From: an uncultured Clostridia bacterium
GTDB taxonomy: Bacteria > Bacillota > Clostridia > Oscillospirales > Oscillospiraceae
NCBI GenBank assembly: GCA_947644595.1
Contig: CANSAE010000001.1
Span: 1-64,000 of the forward strand
Direction of reading: 5' to 3'
Length of the DNA stretch: 64,000 nucleotides
Part shown: positions 15,540 to 23,744 of the stretch, in pieces
Layout of the letters: each line of letters starts with the position of its first letter
Numbering within the stretch: the stretch's first letter is position 1
The notes under the pieces: model-generated
The model's input: the letters and a program-made list of their open reading frames with translations, nothing else
Told to the model about the DNA's origin: nothing
Database searches by the model: none
Position numbers and translations under genes: made by a program

Positions 15540-16441
15540 AAAACTAAGAGGGCTTCTGAGATGCTGCGGTCCAGGGTATACACCAAGTTGGAACCGGCAG
15601 GAGAGACAATTACATGTTCTTCGTCATAATCATTTCCAAAAGTCAGCTTCCACTCAAAGGCCGCTGCATCCGCGGTGCAGACAACGGTAATGGATTTTCC
15701 CTCTGCCAGACCGTATTCATGGCTGCGCACTTCGTCAGAATCTGCGTAGTAATCAATACAAGCCGAATAGCGCAGCTTTGACAGTACAGCGGTGAAATCA
15801 GTGTCGCTCAGCGCCCCCTCTTCGTCACGCCACTGAGATTGTGCGTCTTTTTGATAGGTTTTGCCGTTTACGCTGTATTCATCGGCAGTACTCAAATCGG
15901 GGACGGGGTCTGTCCGCACCAAATCAAACAGGCCGCAGGCAAAGGCCTGGGGCAAGGCGCCGTCAATGAGATAAACGCCGTCATTTCCAGAAACCTGAAG
16001 ATAATATTCAGCGGTCACGGGATTTTGCATACCGACGGAAAGTACAGTCGTGGTATTATCCAGCCGGGACACTGTAATGACCGTAGCTGGATGGTCCAGC
16101 CCATATTCCGCAGGGTCCGTTATTTCCGGAAGGTATCGTTGTGCCGTAATATTTTCCAGTGCGGTGAAAAGCGATTTGAATCGTGTACCGTCCTGGTCCA
16201 AGGGGAAACGCTTGTCCGCCGGATACTGCCACACGCCGGCATCCTGCCGGAAGGAAAGTGTACGCGCGGCGTAGTCCCAGGACAGGCCGATGATCTGCTC
16301 AGGAGAAACGGAGAATACGGGGATAGCCGTGGGTGTCGGCGTGGGTGTGGGACGCTCGTCGGTATGAGGAACAAGAATATACAGTCCGGCACATAAAAGC
16401 ACGGCAATGCCCAGCAGCAGGAGCCGTAAGCTGTGTTTCAT
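15536..16441 (-). CDS. DUF4340 domain protein of a Gld-like ABC system
   Basis: 301 residues: one N-terminal membrane helix (about 5-24), a Pro/Thr linker (TPTPTPTAIP, about 31-42), then the extracellular DUF4340 region (about 45-300) with repeats of the form SVSPEQIIGLSWDY and YGLDHPATVITVS. DUF4340 proteins are found next to GldG-like auxiliary proteins in many bacteria, including non-gliding ones. The start overlaps the GldG-like stop (TGATG), showing translational coupling. It probably forms part of the extracytoplasmic portion of the transporter; no catalytic motif is visible. Confidence 0.85.
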   Translation of the reverse strand: MKHSLRLLLLGIAVLLCAGLYILVPHTDERPTPTPTPTAIPVFSVSPEQIIGLSWDYAARTLSFRQDAGVWQYPADKRFPLDQDGTRFKSLFTALENITAQRYLPEITDPAEYGLDHPATVITVSRLDNTTTVLSVGMQNPVTAEYYLQVSGNDGVYLIDGALPQAFACGLFDLVRTDPVPDLSTADEYSVNGKTYQKDAQSQWRDEEGALSDTDFTAVLSKLRYSACIDYYADSDEVRSHEYGLAEGKSITVVCTADAAAFEWKLTFGNDYDEEHVIVSPAGSNLVYTLDRSISEALLVL

Positions 16442-17883
16442 CAGCGGTGCCTCCGTTTCACGGTCACTATGATTCCGATGGTGAGAAACACGATAGGGAT
16501 CACGAAGCAGATCATCATGGTCAGTATGGCGGCGACTTTGGATGATACGACCAGAAGCTGGCTGTCCATCTGCTTAGGATGGATGCTGACAGCACTCTCG
16601 TTTCCACACATCCAGGCCAGGGCATTGAGAAAGAAATCCTCATTTGTACCGCTGGAAATGGCGTTGACTTCTTCATCAGGCAGCATTGCACTGGCACACC
16701 ATACCAGCTGAGCGGAGGTGCTGCCGTCCCTCGCTGCTGCAGCCAAAAGGAAAGGTCCGTCCAAGTCTCTGGCTTCCCGCTGGATAACGTCTGCACTTGC
16801 GCCGGACGCCTTGAGATAGGCACTGCCGGAACTTTCCAAAAGGGCTTCAACGGTAACGCTTTCCGGAATGTCCTTTGTCGTCAGCGCGCCGGAGAACGGC
16901 AGAACGACGGTGTATCCGGCATCTGCGATGGGGCGGGTGATTTCATGACTGCCGAGGATTGGAAGCAGGTAATAAGGATAGTTGGCCAGCGACATTCCGC
17001 CGTCTCCTTCAATGACGATTCCGGTTTGTGCAAGCAGACCAAACCGCTGCGTCACGGCGGAGAGATTGGGCCATTGACTGTCTGTTTCGCAATCGGTAAA
17101 CAGTAGCAGACTACCGCCGGCTTCAAGATAGGCCAGCAGCAAGTCCCGCTCTGTTTCGCTCAAATCTGATTGTGGATTGTGGAGGATCAGACAGTCTGCG
17201 TCCTCCGGCACGGCTGGAACGGTGAGAAGATTTAAAACCTCTGTTTCCAGGTTCAAGGTCCGCATCCCGCTGGAAAAGGAAGCGGACAGCTCTGCTTCTC
17301 CGTGTCCAGTGAGTAGATAGACCTTGGATAAGTTATCCGTAGTGACGAAGTCGATGGCTCTGGTGATCTCACTTTCCCCGGCAAAACGGGCGTCATAACT
17401 GCCGGTGGCATAGTAGTTGTTGTAGTTATAGAGATACAAGCTGGAGTAGGGAATATAACAGCTTCTGGTTTCAGAGACCACGATGATATCGTTGAGGGCA
17501 GGCGTCTGATCGGTGTAGGCTCCGGCAAAGCCGGGCTGCACAATGGGGTCGATTTTTTCTACCGTAAGATTGGAACTGCGTTCTGTATACATAGGCAGCA
17601 GTTGCGTGAGATATCCATCCTCATTTCCGTCAGTGACGATCCAATAGAGGGTCACCGGCTCCAAAAGCCCCTCTGTCAAAGCGATGCTTTGCTCCGAGAG
17701 GGTGAACATTTTGTGGGTGGATATATCCTTTTGTGTGATGCCGGCGGGCAGCTTTCCTGCTGCCAGATTGAGCAGCACAGCGATTGCGATGACCATTGCG
17801 GTAGCGAATACGGTGTACGCCCCGGCCCGAGTACGCTTTGTGCGGAATGAGGTGAGAATGCTGTGAAAGGGATTTAATCTCAT
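16441..17883 (-). CDS. GldG-like auxiliary subunit of an ABC-2 transporter
   Basis: 480 residues with one helix near the N terminus (about 24-44), a large extracytoplasmic domain and one C-terminal helix (about 449-472). The central part has the Rossmann-like ABC_transp_aux (DUF4350-type) features VYLLTGHGEAE and LLLFTDCETDS. In Bacteroidota the GldF/GldG pair serves gliding; here the same parts occur in a Gram-positive with no gliding genes in sight, so another export or envelope role is likely. Start ATG 17883 overlaps the GldF-like stop (ATGA) and has GGAGG 8 bases away; the upstream GTG is rejected. Confidence 0.85.
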   Translation of the reverse strand: MRLNPFHSILTSFRTKRTRAGAYTVFATAMVIAIAVLLNLAAGKLPAGITQKDISTHKMFTLSEQSIALTEGLLEPVTLYWIVTDGNEDGYLTQLLPMYTERSSNLTVEKIDPIVQPGFAGAYTDQTPALNDIIVVSETRSCYIPYSSLYLYNYNNYYATGSYDARFAGESEITRAIDFVTTDNLSKVYLLTGHGEAELSASFSSGMRTLNLETEVLNLLTVPAVPEDADCLILHNPQSDLSETERDLLLAYLEAGGSLLLFTDCETDSQWPNLSAVTQRFGLLAQTGIVIEGDGGMSLANYPYYLLPILGSHEITRPIADAGYTVVLPFSGALTTKDIPESVTVEALLESSGSAYLKASGASADVIQREARDLDGPFLLAAAARDGSTSAQLVWCASAMLPDEEVNAISSGTNEDFFLNALAWMCGNESAVSIHPKQMDSQLLVVSSKVAAILTMMICFVIPIVFLTIGIIVTVKRRHR

Positions 17884-18746
17884 TCGCCCCACCTCCGTTT
17901 TTCCAGTGCCTGCACAGTAAGAAACAGGAATACGCCTATGACAGACAGGAAATAGATGACGGCGCGCAGGTCAAACACCCCATTGATGAAGCCCGTCATT
18001 CGAATGAACACGCAGGAGGCCCGCAGAATTTTTGCCATTATACCACCGAAAAGTCCCGGACTTAAAAGATAGCAGGCCAGCATAGTGCCGTCCGCAATAA
18101 CGGCGAATGTCAGGCCCGCCGCCAGGTTTTTGGTCAGGTACCACAGAATGACCGCGACCACCAGTCCGCCCAGCATCAGCGTCAAAAAGGAGAGATAAGA
18201 TGCCGAGGAGACGTAAATCGACAGGCTGTAGGTGGAGAAATTCACCAAAAGGACAGCGAAACATAAGGTCCCAGCCACAAATTGACTTTCTGTCAGAGCG
18301 GACAGGAACAGCCCAATGGAAATCAGCGCTCCGCCCATGAGAAAAAAGGCAAGAAGCCCAGCATAAGCGGTGGCGTAATTGACAGTCCCGAACTGCCCCA
18401 AGATCAGCGGATACAGCCCTGTGATCAGGAGCGGCAGGCCCAAGGCGGCCCAGGCGGCCAGAAATTTCCCCAGAGCAACATCGCCGGAGGACAGGGGGAG
18501 GCTGTAAAGCAGCTGATCGGTTCTCTGTTGTCGCTCTCCGGCAATGAGTCGCATGGTGAGCAGTGGAATGAGTACGATATAGACTAATGTCATAGAATCC
18601 AGCACATATTCGAAGTTTGGATAACCGTAGGTGAGATTCAGTGTCACTGTGTAAATCCCGATCAGCCCCAGCAGTACTGCGGCAATGATGTAACCAGTCA
18701 TCCCTGAATAATAGCTGTTCAGTTCCCGTTTAAAGATCGCCGACAT
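17880..18746 (-). CDS. ABC-2 family permease, GldF-like
   Basis: 288 residues with six predicted membrane helices. It opens MSAIFKRELNSYYSGMTGYI, followed by GYPNFEYVLDSMTLVYIVLIPLLTMRLIAGERQQRTDQLL, the MRxxAEExxxGTxELL-like segment typical of NosY/GldF permeases. AGGAGG lies before ATG 18746. It overlaps the ATPase gene by 17 bases and the GldG-like gene by 4 bases, giving a tightly coupled operon. Confidence 0.9.
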   Translation of the reverse strand: MSAIFKRELNSYYSGMTGYIIAAVLLGLIGIYTVTLNLTYGYPNFEYVLDSMTLVYIVLIPLLTMRLIAGERQQRTDQLLYSLPLSSGDVALGKFLAAWAALGLPLLITGLYPLILGQFGTVNYATAYAGLLAFFLMGGALISIGLFLSALTESQFVAGTLCFAVLLVNFSTYSLSIYVSSASYLSFLTLMLGGLVVAVILWYLTKNLAAGLTFAVIADGTMLACYLLSPGLFGGIMAKILRASCVFIRMTGFINGVFDLRAVIYFLSVIGVFLFLTVQALEKRRWGE

Positions 18747-19689
18747 GCTTGGCCCCCTCCTGTTCTGGCTGGTCGGTGAGTTCCAAAAAGATATTTTCCA
18801 GACTCACTTTGGTTTCCTGCATCTGTAAGATCGGACATTGGGCCTGACTGAAAGCCAGAAACACCTGTTCGTTTCGCGCTCTGTCCGTTTCTAATGTCAC
18901 AGTAGCGATGCCGTGTGCCTCCGGCGTATAAGTTAAGGTGTCGATCCCCGGAACATCCCGAAGGATACGTTTTACCGTGTCCTGGTCCGCGCGGACAGAG
19001 AGCGTTAACTTAGGCTTGCCGGAAAATTGCTGTTCCAGACTCTCCGGCGTGCCGCTGGCCCGGAGCTTGCCGTGGTCCAGAATTAAGACATGGTCACATA
19101 CGGCCTGGACTTCAGACAGGATATGGCTGGATAAAACCACTGTGTGCTGTCCGCCCAAACGGGAGATGAGCTCCCGGATCTCTGAGATTTGCTTAGGGTC
19201 CAGACCAACTGTGGGCTCGTCCAGAATGATGACTTCCGGGTTTCCGATCAGCGTTTGTGCGATGCCGATGCGCTGACGATACCCTTTAGACAGGGTCCTG
19301 ATGAGACAGCGTTCGGCATCTTGAATCTGTGTTTGTGCCATAGCGGCATTTACCCGGTCAGCCAGTGCGGACCTGCTGAGTCTTCGCACCTGACCGGTAA
19401 AGCGCAGATATTCGCCCACCGTCATATTCGGATATAGAGGGGGAATTTCCGGTAAGTATCCGATTTTTGCTTTGGCACGCTTGGCATCTTTATAAATATC
19501 CAGCCCGTCAATGGTCACGGTTCCGGAAGTGGGAGCCAGACATCCGGTAATGAGATTCAAGGTCGTACTTTTTCCGGCACCGTTCGGTCCGAGAAGCCCG
19601 TAAATTTTTCCGGCCTCCAGCCGGAAGCACAAATCAGAAACTGCTGTGTGCCGGTTATACACCTTGGTTAGGTGTGTTACTTCGATCAT
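18730..19689 (-). CDS. ABC transporter ATP-binding protein, GldA/NatA-like
   Basis: 319 residues: Walker A GPNGAGKST, signature LSKGYRQRIGIAQTL, Walker B VIILDEPTVGLDP, H-loop LSSHIL, then a C-terminal extension of about 100 residues (LTLSVRADQDTVKRIL...) seen in drug-exporter-type ABC-2 ATPases. The signature LSKGY instead of LSGGQ is normal for this subfamily. Start ATG 19689 has GAGGTGATCCC before it; in-frame sequence upstream lacks a ribosome-binding site. First gene of the four-gene module. Confidence 0.92.
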   Translation of the reverse strand: MIEVTHLTKVYNRHTAVSDLCFRLEAGKIYGLLGPNGAGKSTTLNLITGCLAPTSGTVTIDGLDIYKDAKRAKAKIGYLPEIPPLYPNMTVGEYLRFTGQVRRLSRSALADRVNAAMAQTQIQDAERCLIRTLSKGYRQRIGIAQTLIGNPEVIILDEPTVGLDPKQISEIRELISRLGGQHTVVLSSHILSEVQAVCDHVLILDHGKLRASGTPESLEQQFSGKPKLTLSVRADQDTVKRILRDVPGIDTLTYTPEAHGIATVTLETDRARNEQVFLAFSQAQCPILQMQETKVSLENIFLELTDQPEQEGAKHVGDL

Positions 19690-19748
19690 GGGATCACCTC
19701 GTTCAGGAAGATACACTACAAATATGAACTGGACTTGAAAAAACTGTG

Positions 19749-19777
19749 AACGCTCCGGCAACGATGGCCGGAGCGTT
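19749..19777 (-). terminator. Terminator of the glycogen operon
   Basis: AACGCTCCGGC (19749-19759) pairs with GCCGGAGCGTT (19767-19777). It lies 3 bases after the GH13 stop on the minus strand, and a T6 follows further on (plus-strand A-run near 19738). Confidence 0.7.
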
Positions 19778-19779
19778 TG

Positions 19780-22272
19780 TCAATAGAGCTTAAAAACAGA
19801 AGCAGACAAAGCGGGCAGGTCCAAATGCGCAGTACAATCCTCTATCCGAAGGACACCGTTTCCCAAAAAGGCAGGTCCCTGGGCCAAAGATGTGTCCTTC
19901 AGGGCATCCAACTGGACATCTTCCAACCCATGACCGGGTTCTGTCAATACGACATCCCCGCTCATTGATGCAGCGGAACGATTCACAGCCATCAGATAAA
20001 CTGCGTTCTCTTTACAGTCACCGAACATGTCTGTGCCGCCCAAAATCAAGCGCAAAATCACCAGAAGATCATGAGCAGGCGCATAAATACCGATGGCTCC
20101 GGTCCGAAGCGCATCTGCGGAATTGCGCAGTGCGCCCAGATTGGCATACCAATTTGTCAAAGGAAACGCCCCCTGAGAGAAGGGTGCACGGTTAAAGGGG
20201 TCGCGGAACCCGTTCATGCCGGTCTCGTCTCCGTAGTATATGCTTGGTACACCGGGGAGAAAGTAGCATATGGTGGCGGCCAGCTTCTGGAGTTGTGCGC
20301 CCCGGGCATCTTCCGCGGCGGTAACGTTCCGAGCGACCTGTTTTGCCCGGTCGTCCGGCATTTGCTCCGGTGCGATGGCCAGCATTGTGCGGATGCGGGG
20401 AACATCATGAGAGGACAGGAGATTCATCAGAGCGTAGTACATAGGTGTTGGATAGTGCAGCCGCTGGGCCAGCAGGGCATCTGCGAATTGCTGCGCGGTA
20501 GATTCTCCGGCAAGGAAGGAAAGGACCGCAGTACGGAAGGGATAGTTCATCACGGTATCCAACGCATCGCCCAAGGCATAGGTACGTTTGCGTCCATAGC
20601 TCTCTTTTTCAACGGCATCCTCCCAAACTTCTCCCAGCACGACATAGTCCGGGGATTCTTCCTTCACCGCGGAACGAATGAGCTCCAATACATTGTCGGG
20701 CAGCTCATCGGCCACATCCAGCCGCCAACCAGACGCACCCTCCCGCAGCCAGGTGCGGATCACGCTGTTGTCTCCGGTGATGATGAAGTCCTGCCAGGAT
20801 TTTTCTGCTTCATTCACTTCCGGTAGCGTTTCAAAGCCCCACCAGGATCGGTACCGGTCTGGGAAGTGATGAAAGTCATACCAGCGGTAATAGGGCGAAT
20901 CCGGACCGGAACAGGCACCGTTTATCCCGTAATGGCCATAACGGTCGAAATAGATGCTGTCGGCACCGGTATGAGAATATACCCCGTCCAGCAGGATGCG
21001 GATGCCGTATACAGCTGCCTTACGGCACAAGGTGCGAAAGTCCTCCATCGTGCCGAGAATGGGATCCGGCCGGAGATAATCTGCCGTGTCATACCGGTGA
21101 TTGGAACAGGCTTCCACAATGGGATTGAGATAAAGCACGCCAATGCCGAGGGAATGGAGATAGGGAAGCCTTTCTGTAATGCCACGGAGCGTGCCTCCGT
21201 AAAAATCATTGGGCGTGTAGTCTTTTTCGCCCGGAGAAGGCTGCCACTTTACCGGGTTGTCCCAGGACGATACTTCGACTCGCTGCCCTTTGGCCTGATG
21301 ATAGGCATAGCCCTTTTGTGCGGTGTCGCTGGAATCGGCGGCAAAACGGTCCGGGAAGATTTGGTACATCACACAGTTGCGAAACCAGGCGGGTGTCTCA
21401 AATCCGCGGCGGTAAACCGTCAGCCGAAAGCCTGAGGAGGATGACAAAGATATCCGTCCGGACTCTTTGCCCTGCGCATTGCCCAGAATACAGGTACCGA
21501 ACAAGTCCAGTTCAAGATGAAACTGGTACCGCAGGGCGATGGGAACAGCCGATACCGAATAAATGCAGGACAGGTCATCCCCCAAAGGCTGCTGATGGAG
21601 ATAGTCATCTCCGGTGCTGATCAATACCCCGGATTTCACCAGCCCGGAAGCATCGTTCACCAGCAAATGGATGGAGCTATCTGTGGGAACGGCACCGATG
21701 GGGGAGCGATACGCTTCCATGGCGCTGTCATGAAGAATGAGCCGGGACAGGATGGTCTCCAGCATGTGAATTACCGCGCCGTCTGTTTTGGCGGCGCTGA
21801 CCAGGAATCTCATAAGTTGGGCGGTCCGGGGTTGAATATCGGAAAACGCTTCCGGAATGCAGTTCCATGGTTCCCGGGCAGGAAGGAACTGACAGCGGGA
21901 GAGGATGCACAGCGCATCCTCCCAGGACAGTCCCCAATCATCCAGAAGCACCCTCAAAAGCTCTGCCAGGACCAGCGGAGAAAACGGCGCTGTGAAGAAC
22001 TCCGGAAGCTGTGTGATATTTTCGTTATCCAGCATTGTGACAGCAGATATAATGGCAGCATAAGCGTCAAAATATCTGCGTTTTTTCCCCAAAGGGCATT
22101 CATTGATCTCTGCGGCCAGGAGCGGGTGATCAACGGACACCGCGATAAAACCGCCGCCGGCCGGCACTGCCGTCACATAAGGTCGGAGAGAATAGCTGAT
22201 TTTAAGTCCGTTTTCCGTCCATTCGTCGAATATTTCTCCGCCGAAGTAGATAGGGAAAGGGGTCATTTCCAT
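19780..22272 (-). CDS. GH13 alpha-amylase-family enzyme with unusual N-terminal extension
   Basis: 830 residues. The C-terminal part (about 295-770) is a GH13 TIM barrel: VMYQIFPDRF, GIRILLDGVYSHTG, nucleophile D519 in GWRLDVADE, acid/base E548 in VVLGEVWED, and D623 in SSHDVPR. A beta-rich module (about 195-290) like those in pullulanase or neopullulanase precedes it. Residues 1-195 are not typical of GH13; 102-142 (ELLRVLLDDWGLSWEDA ... IPEA) resemble a glycogen phosphorylase segment. It lies directly after glgB-glgA and overlaps glgA by 10 bases, so it acts on glycogen, probably as an alpha-1,4/1,6 hydrolase or debranching enzyme. Exact specificity cannot be read. Confidence 0.88.
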   Translation of the reverse strand: MEMTPFPIYFGGEIFDEWTENGLKISYSLRPYVTAVPAGGGFIAVSVDHPLLAAEINECPLGKKRRYFDAYAAIISAVTMLDNENITQLPEFFTAPFSPLVLAELLRVLLDDWGLSWEDALCILSRCQFLPAREPWNCIPEAFSDIQPRTAQLMRFLVSAAKTDGAVIHMLETILSRLILHDSAMEAYRSPIGAVPTDSSIHLLVNDASGLVKSGVLISTGDDYLHQQPLGDDLSCIYSVSAVPIALRYQFHLELDLFGTCILGNAQGKESGRISLSSSSGFRLTVYRRGFETPAWFRNCVMYQIFPDRFAADSSDTAQKGYAYHQAKGQRVEVSSWDNPVKWQPSPGEKDYTPNDFYGGTLRGITERLPYLHSLGIGVLYLNPIVEACSNHRYDTADYLRPDPILGTMEDFRTLCRKAAVYGIRILLDGVYSHTGADSIYFDRYGHYGINGACSGPDSPYYRWYDFHHFPDRYRSWWGFETLPEVNEAEKSWQDFIITGDNSVIRTWLREGASGWRLDVADELPDNVLELIRSAVKEESPDYVVLGEVWEDAVEKESYGRKRTYALGDALDTVMNYPFRTAVLSFLAGESTAQQFADALLAQRLHYPTPMYYALMNLLSSHDVPRIRTMLAIAPEQMPDDRAKQVARNVTAAEDARGAQLQKLAATICYFLPGVPSIYYGDETGMNGFRDPFNRAPFSQGAFPLTNWYANLGALRNSADALRTGAIGIYAPAHDLLVILRLILGGTDMFGDCKENAVYLMAVNRSAASMSGDVVLTEPGHGLEDVQLDALKDTSLAQGPAFLGNGVLRIEDCTAHLDLPALSASVFKLY

Positions 22273-23744
22273 CGAATCAGCTCCAAATACAGGTCCGCAT
22301 ATTGCCGGGCAGACAGGTCAAAGGAAAAATCTGTGTTCATGGCATTATGAATGACCGTTTCCATTGCGGCCTTGTCCTGATAAACCTGTAAAGCCTCATA
22401 AATGGCCCCCAGCATTCCGTCAACGGTATAATCATAGAACAGGAATCCGGTGCCGTGTTCGCCGTCGAAGTGAGAAACGGTATCTTTCAGCCCTCCGATG
22501 GCCCGGACGATGGGGACGGCGCCATAGCGCATTGCGATCATCTGGGACAGACCGCAGGGCTCAAACAGAGAGGGCATCAGATAGAAATCCGCACCGCCGT
22601 AAATGAGATTTGCCAGCTTTGCGTCGTATCCGATATAGGCGACAACCCGCCCTCTGTGTGCATATTCTGCCTGACGCATGAATTGCTCATAGCCTTCCTC
22701 GCCGGTGCCGAGCAGCACAAACGCCGCGCCCATATTTACGATTTCTCCCATTGCCTGCTGTACCAGATTGAAGCCCTTTTGGCCGGTCATACGTGTGACC
22801 ATGGCGATGATGGGCGTTTCAGGGGTAATATCCAGCCCAAGGCGCTGACAGAGGGCCTGCTTGCATTTCGCCTTGCCGGAACGCTTTTTTGCGGAATAAT
22901 GCGTGGGAAGATTGGGGTCTGTCCAGGGATTGAAAACCTTGTAATCCAATCCGTTGATGATGCCGGAGAGTTTATAGGAGTGTTCCGCCAGTACACCGTG
23001 CAGGCCTTCGCCCTCCGACTCTGTGAGGATTTCGTTCGCATAGGTGGGACTGACGGTGTTGATTTTATCTGCAAAAATCAGTCCGCCTTTCATTTGGTTT
23101 GCCCGGCCGTAATATTCCAGACAGCCGGTGCCCATATATCCGCTATCCAGGCCCAGCAGGCTTGCAAGCAGACCGAAATCACAGCAGCCCTGAAAGTGCA
23201 TGTTGTGCAGGGTCAGCAAGGTTCGCAATCCTCCCTGGGGAGAACCTTGATATTGTGTTTTGATAAGCACCGGCATAATAGCCGTCTGCCAATCATTGCA
23301 GTGTAGGATCTCCGGCTGAAAATCCAGTCGGGGAATCGCCTCCAGCACGGCCCGGGAGAAATAGGCGTATTGCTCAATCTCTCCGTCTCCGCCCCAGTAA
23401 ATCTTGTCGGAGCCGAAATAATATTCATTGTCTACCAAATAGAAAGTGACACCGTCAATGATCAGCTTTTCAATCCCCACATATTGCTGCCGCCACCCAA
23501 GACTTATGGAAAACTCACACAGATGCTCTGCCTGTGAGGCATAAATATTTTTTGCACAGCGGTGGAAGGGGGTGATGACCCGCACATCAAAGCCCAGCTT
23601 GGCCAGAGATTTGGGAAGCGCTCCGGCCACATCCGCCAGACCGCCGGTTTTGGACAGCGGGGCGCATTCAGACGCTGCGATCAGGATATCCGGCAGTTTA
23701 TTGCGGCCAAGCTCATTCATGAGATTTTTTTGTTTTTGATTCAT
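22263..23744 (-). CDS. glgA: Glycogen synthase
   Basis: 493 residues, GT5 family: transfers glucose from ADP-glucose to the non-reducing end of glycogen. N-terminal KTGGLADVAGALPKSL is the ADP-glucose binding motif (family KTGGL). HNMHFQGCCDFGLLASLLGL follows in the N-terminal domain. The C-terminal domain has VTRMTGQKGFNLV and PSLFEPCGLSQMIAMRYGAVPIVRAIGGLKDTV, with the catalytic glutamate region EPCGLSQ. Start ATG 23744 has AAGGAG 7 bases upstream; an earlier in-frame start would add a Lys/Arg-rich leader that is just glgB sequence in another frame. It overlaps glgB by 32 bases. No glgC is in the window. Confidence 0.95.
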   Translation of the reverse strand: MNQKQKNLMNELGRNKLPDILIAASECAPLSKTGGLADVAGALPKSLAKLGFDVRVITPFHRCAKNIYASQAEHLCEFSISLGWRQQYVGIEKLIIDGVTFYLVDNEYYFGSDKIYWGGDGEIEQYAYFSRAVLEAIPRLDFQPEILHCNDWQTAIMPVLIKTQYQGSPQGGLRTLLTLHNMHFQGCCDFGLLASLLGLDSGYMGTGCLEYYGRANQMKGGLIFADKINTVSPTYANEILTESEGEGLHGVLAEHSYKLSGIINGLDYKVFNPWTDPNLPTHYSAKKRSGKAKCKQALCQRLGLDITPETPIIAMVTRMTGQKGFNLVQQAMGEIVNMGAAFVLLGTGEEGYEQFMRQAEYAHRGRVVAYIGYDAKLANLIYGGADFYLMPSLFEPCGLSQMIAMRYGAVPIVRAIGGLKDTVSHFDGEHGTGFLFYDYTVDGMLGAIYEALQVYQDKAAMETVIHNAMNTDFSFDLSARQYADLYLELIRWK

